Assembly: GCA_013821825.1 (NCBI GenBank)
Contig: PNJK01000038.1
Coordinates: forward strand, 1 to 33,863
From: Rhodobacter sp.
Lineage (GTDB): Bacteria > Pseudomonadota > Alphaproteobacteria > Rhodobacterales > Rhodobacteraceae
DNA length: 33,863 bases
Direction: 5' to 3'
This document shows positions 33,832 to 33,863 of the stretch, piece after piece. Both the position numbers and the translations under genes were made by a program. Each line of letters starts with the position of its first letter. Positions within the stretch are counted from its first letter, which is position 1. The notes under the pieces were generated by a model. It saw only the letters and a list, made by a program, of their open reading frames with translations. It was not told the DNA's origin and ran no database searches.

Positions 33832-33863
33832 CTAGCTCGCATTCGGCCGCCCGTCAATGTTTA
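33832..33863 (-). other. Possible 3' end of an upstream small gene
   Basis: One minus-strand frame entering from the window edge reads NIDGRPNAS then TAG (33832-33834). This could be the C-terminus of a gene, possibly a small precursor peptide given the terminator and radical SAM gene that follow. Only nine codons are visible, so this is a weak call; the other two frames close with stops within the same stretch. Confidence 0.2.

Noticed and set aside
33721-33863. Short minus-strand frame running through the terminator stem (MRARDNN...)
   Set aside because: It overlaps the perfect hairpin and the radical SAM start, with no good ribosome site, so it is most likely chance.
1-33863. CRISPR arrays, rRNA and tRNA genes
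   Set aside because: No spaced repeat arrays and no tRNA-like TpsiC arms or rRNA stretches were found on reading.

Overview
The window looks like accessory DNA, a plasmid or an integrated plasmid block, from an alphaproteobacterium, most likely a Rhodobacterales/Paracoccus-like host. The basis is the GC-rich coding sequence, an RPA-type replication initiator (PF10134 family) with a ParA and a small partition-like protein, and a mosaic of complete, overlapping operons and broken genes. The host name is an inference; no rRNA or tRNA is present to settle it.

Layout. (1) 1-5227: a terminator-like hairpin, then sbcD-sbcC on the minus strand. (2) 5469-10528: a divergent locus in which a WYL-type regulator and a HEPN-domain protein (minus) face a fused RecB-like nuclease / RNase H-like / SF1 helicase protein (plus), with a perfect inverted repeat between them as a candidate operator. 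(3) 10533-13390: an unknown protein, a DUF4357 protein and the wreck of a large GHKL-type ATPase gene. (4) 13391-16026: the plasmid maintenance module: repA (its 5' end replaced by ATPase-gene DNA), a convergent parA plus small DNA-binding protein operon flanked by CCGGATA-type repeats, and higBA with an inverted repeat over its promoter. (5) 16179-19189: a restriction-modification operon of a C5 cytosine methyltransferase with an HTH N-terminus, a Vsr endonuclease and an MvaI/BcnI-family restriction enzyme. (6) 19170-22717: a two-gene operon of visibly more A/T-rich DNA, encoding a protein with two GHKL ATPase modules and a partner with a receiver-like domain. (7) 22795-26122: a serine resolvase with nearby repeats, a frameshifted alpha/beta hydrolase, a RidA-family gene and a decayed IS1182-like element. 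(8) 26142-33721: a tightly overlapping seven-gene minus-strand operon with three different radical SAM enzymes, a family 2 glycosyltransferase, a MATE exporter, an MFS-like membrane protein and a TrmB-like regulator. It is preceded by a strong intrinsic terminator placed directly before the first ribosome binding site.

How they may work together. Regions 2, 5 and 6 look like a defence island carried with plasmid stability functions. Region 8 looks like a biosynthesis-and-export cluster for a small modified molecule, possibly a radical SAM-modified peptide whose precursor would lie just beyond the right edge. The two best candidates for poorly described biology are the triple radical SAM operon and the dual-GHKL / receiver-like pair. 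The WYL-HEPN-helicase locus is third. All functional links between neighbours are inferred from arrangement and family knowledge, not tested.
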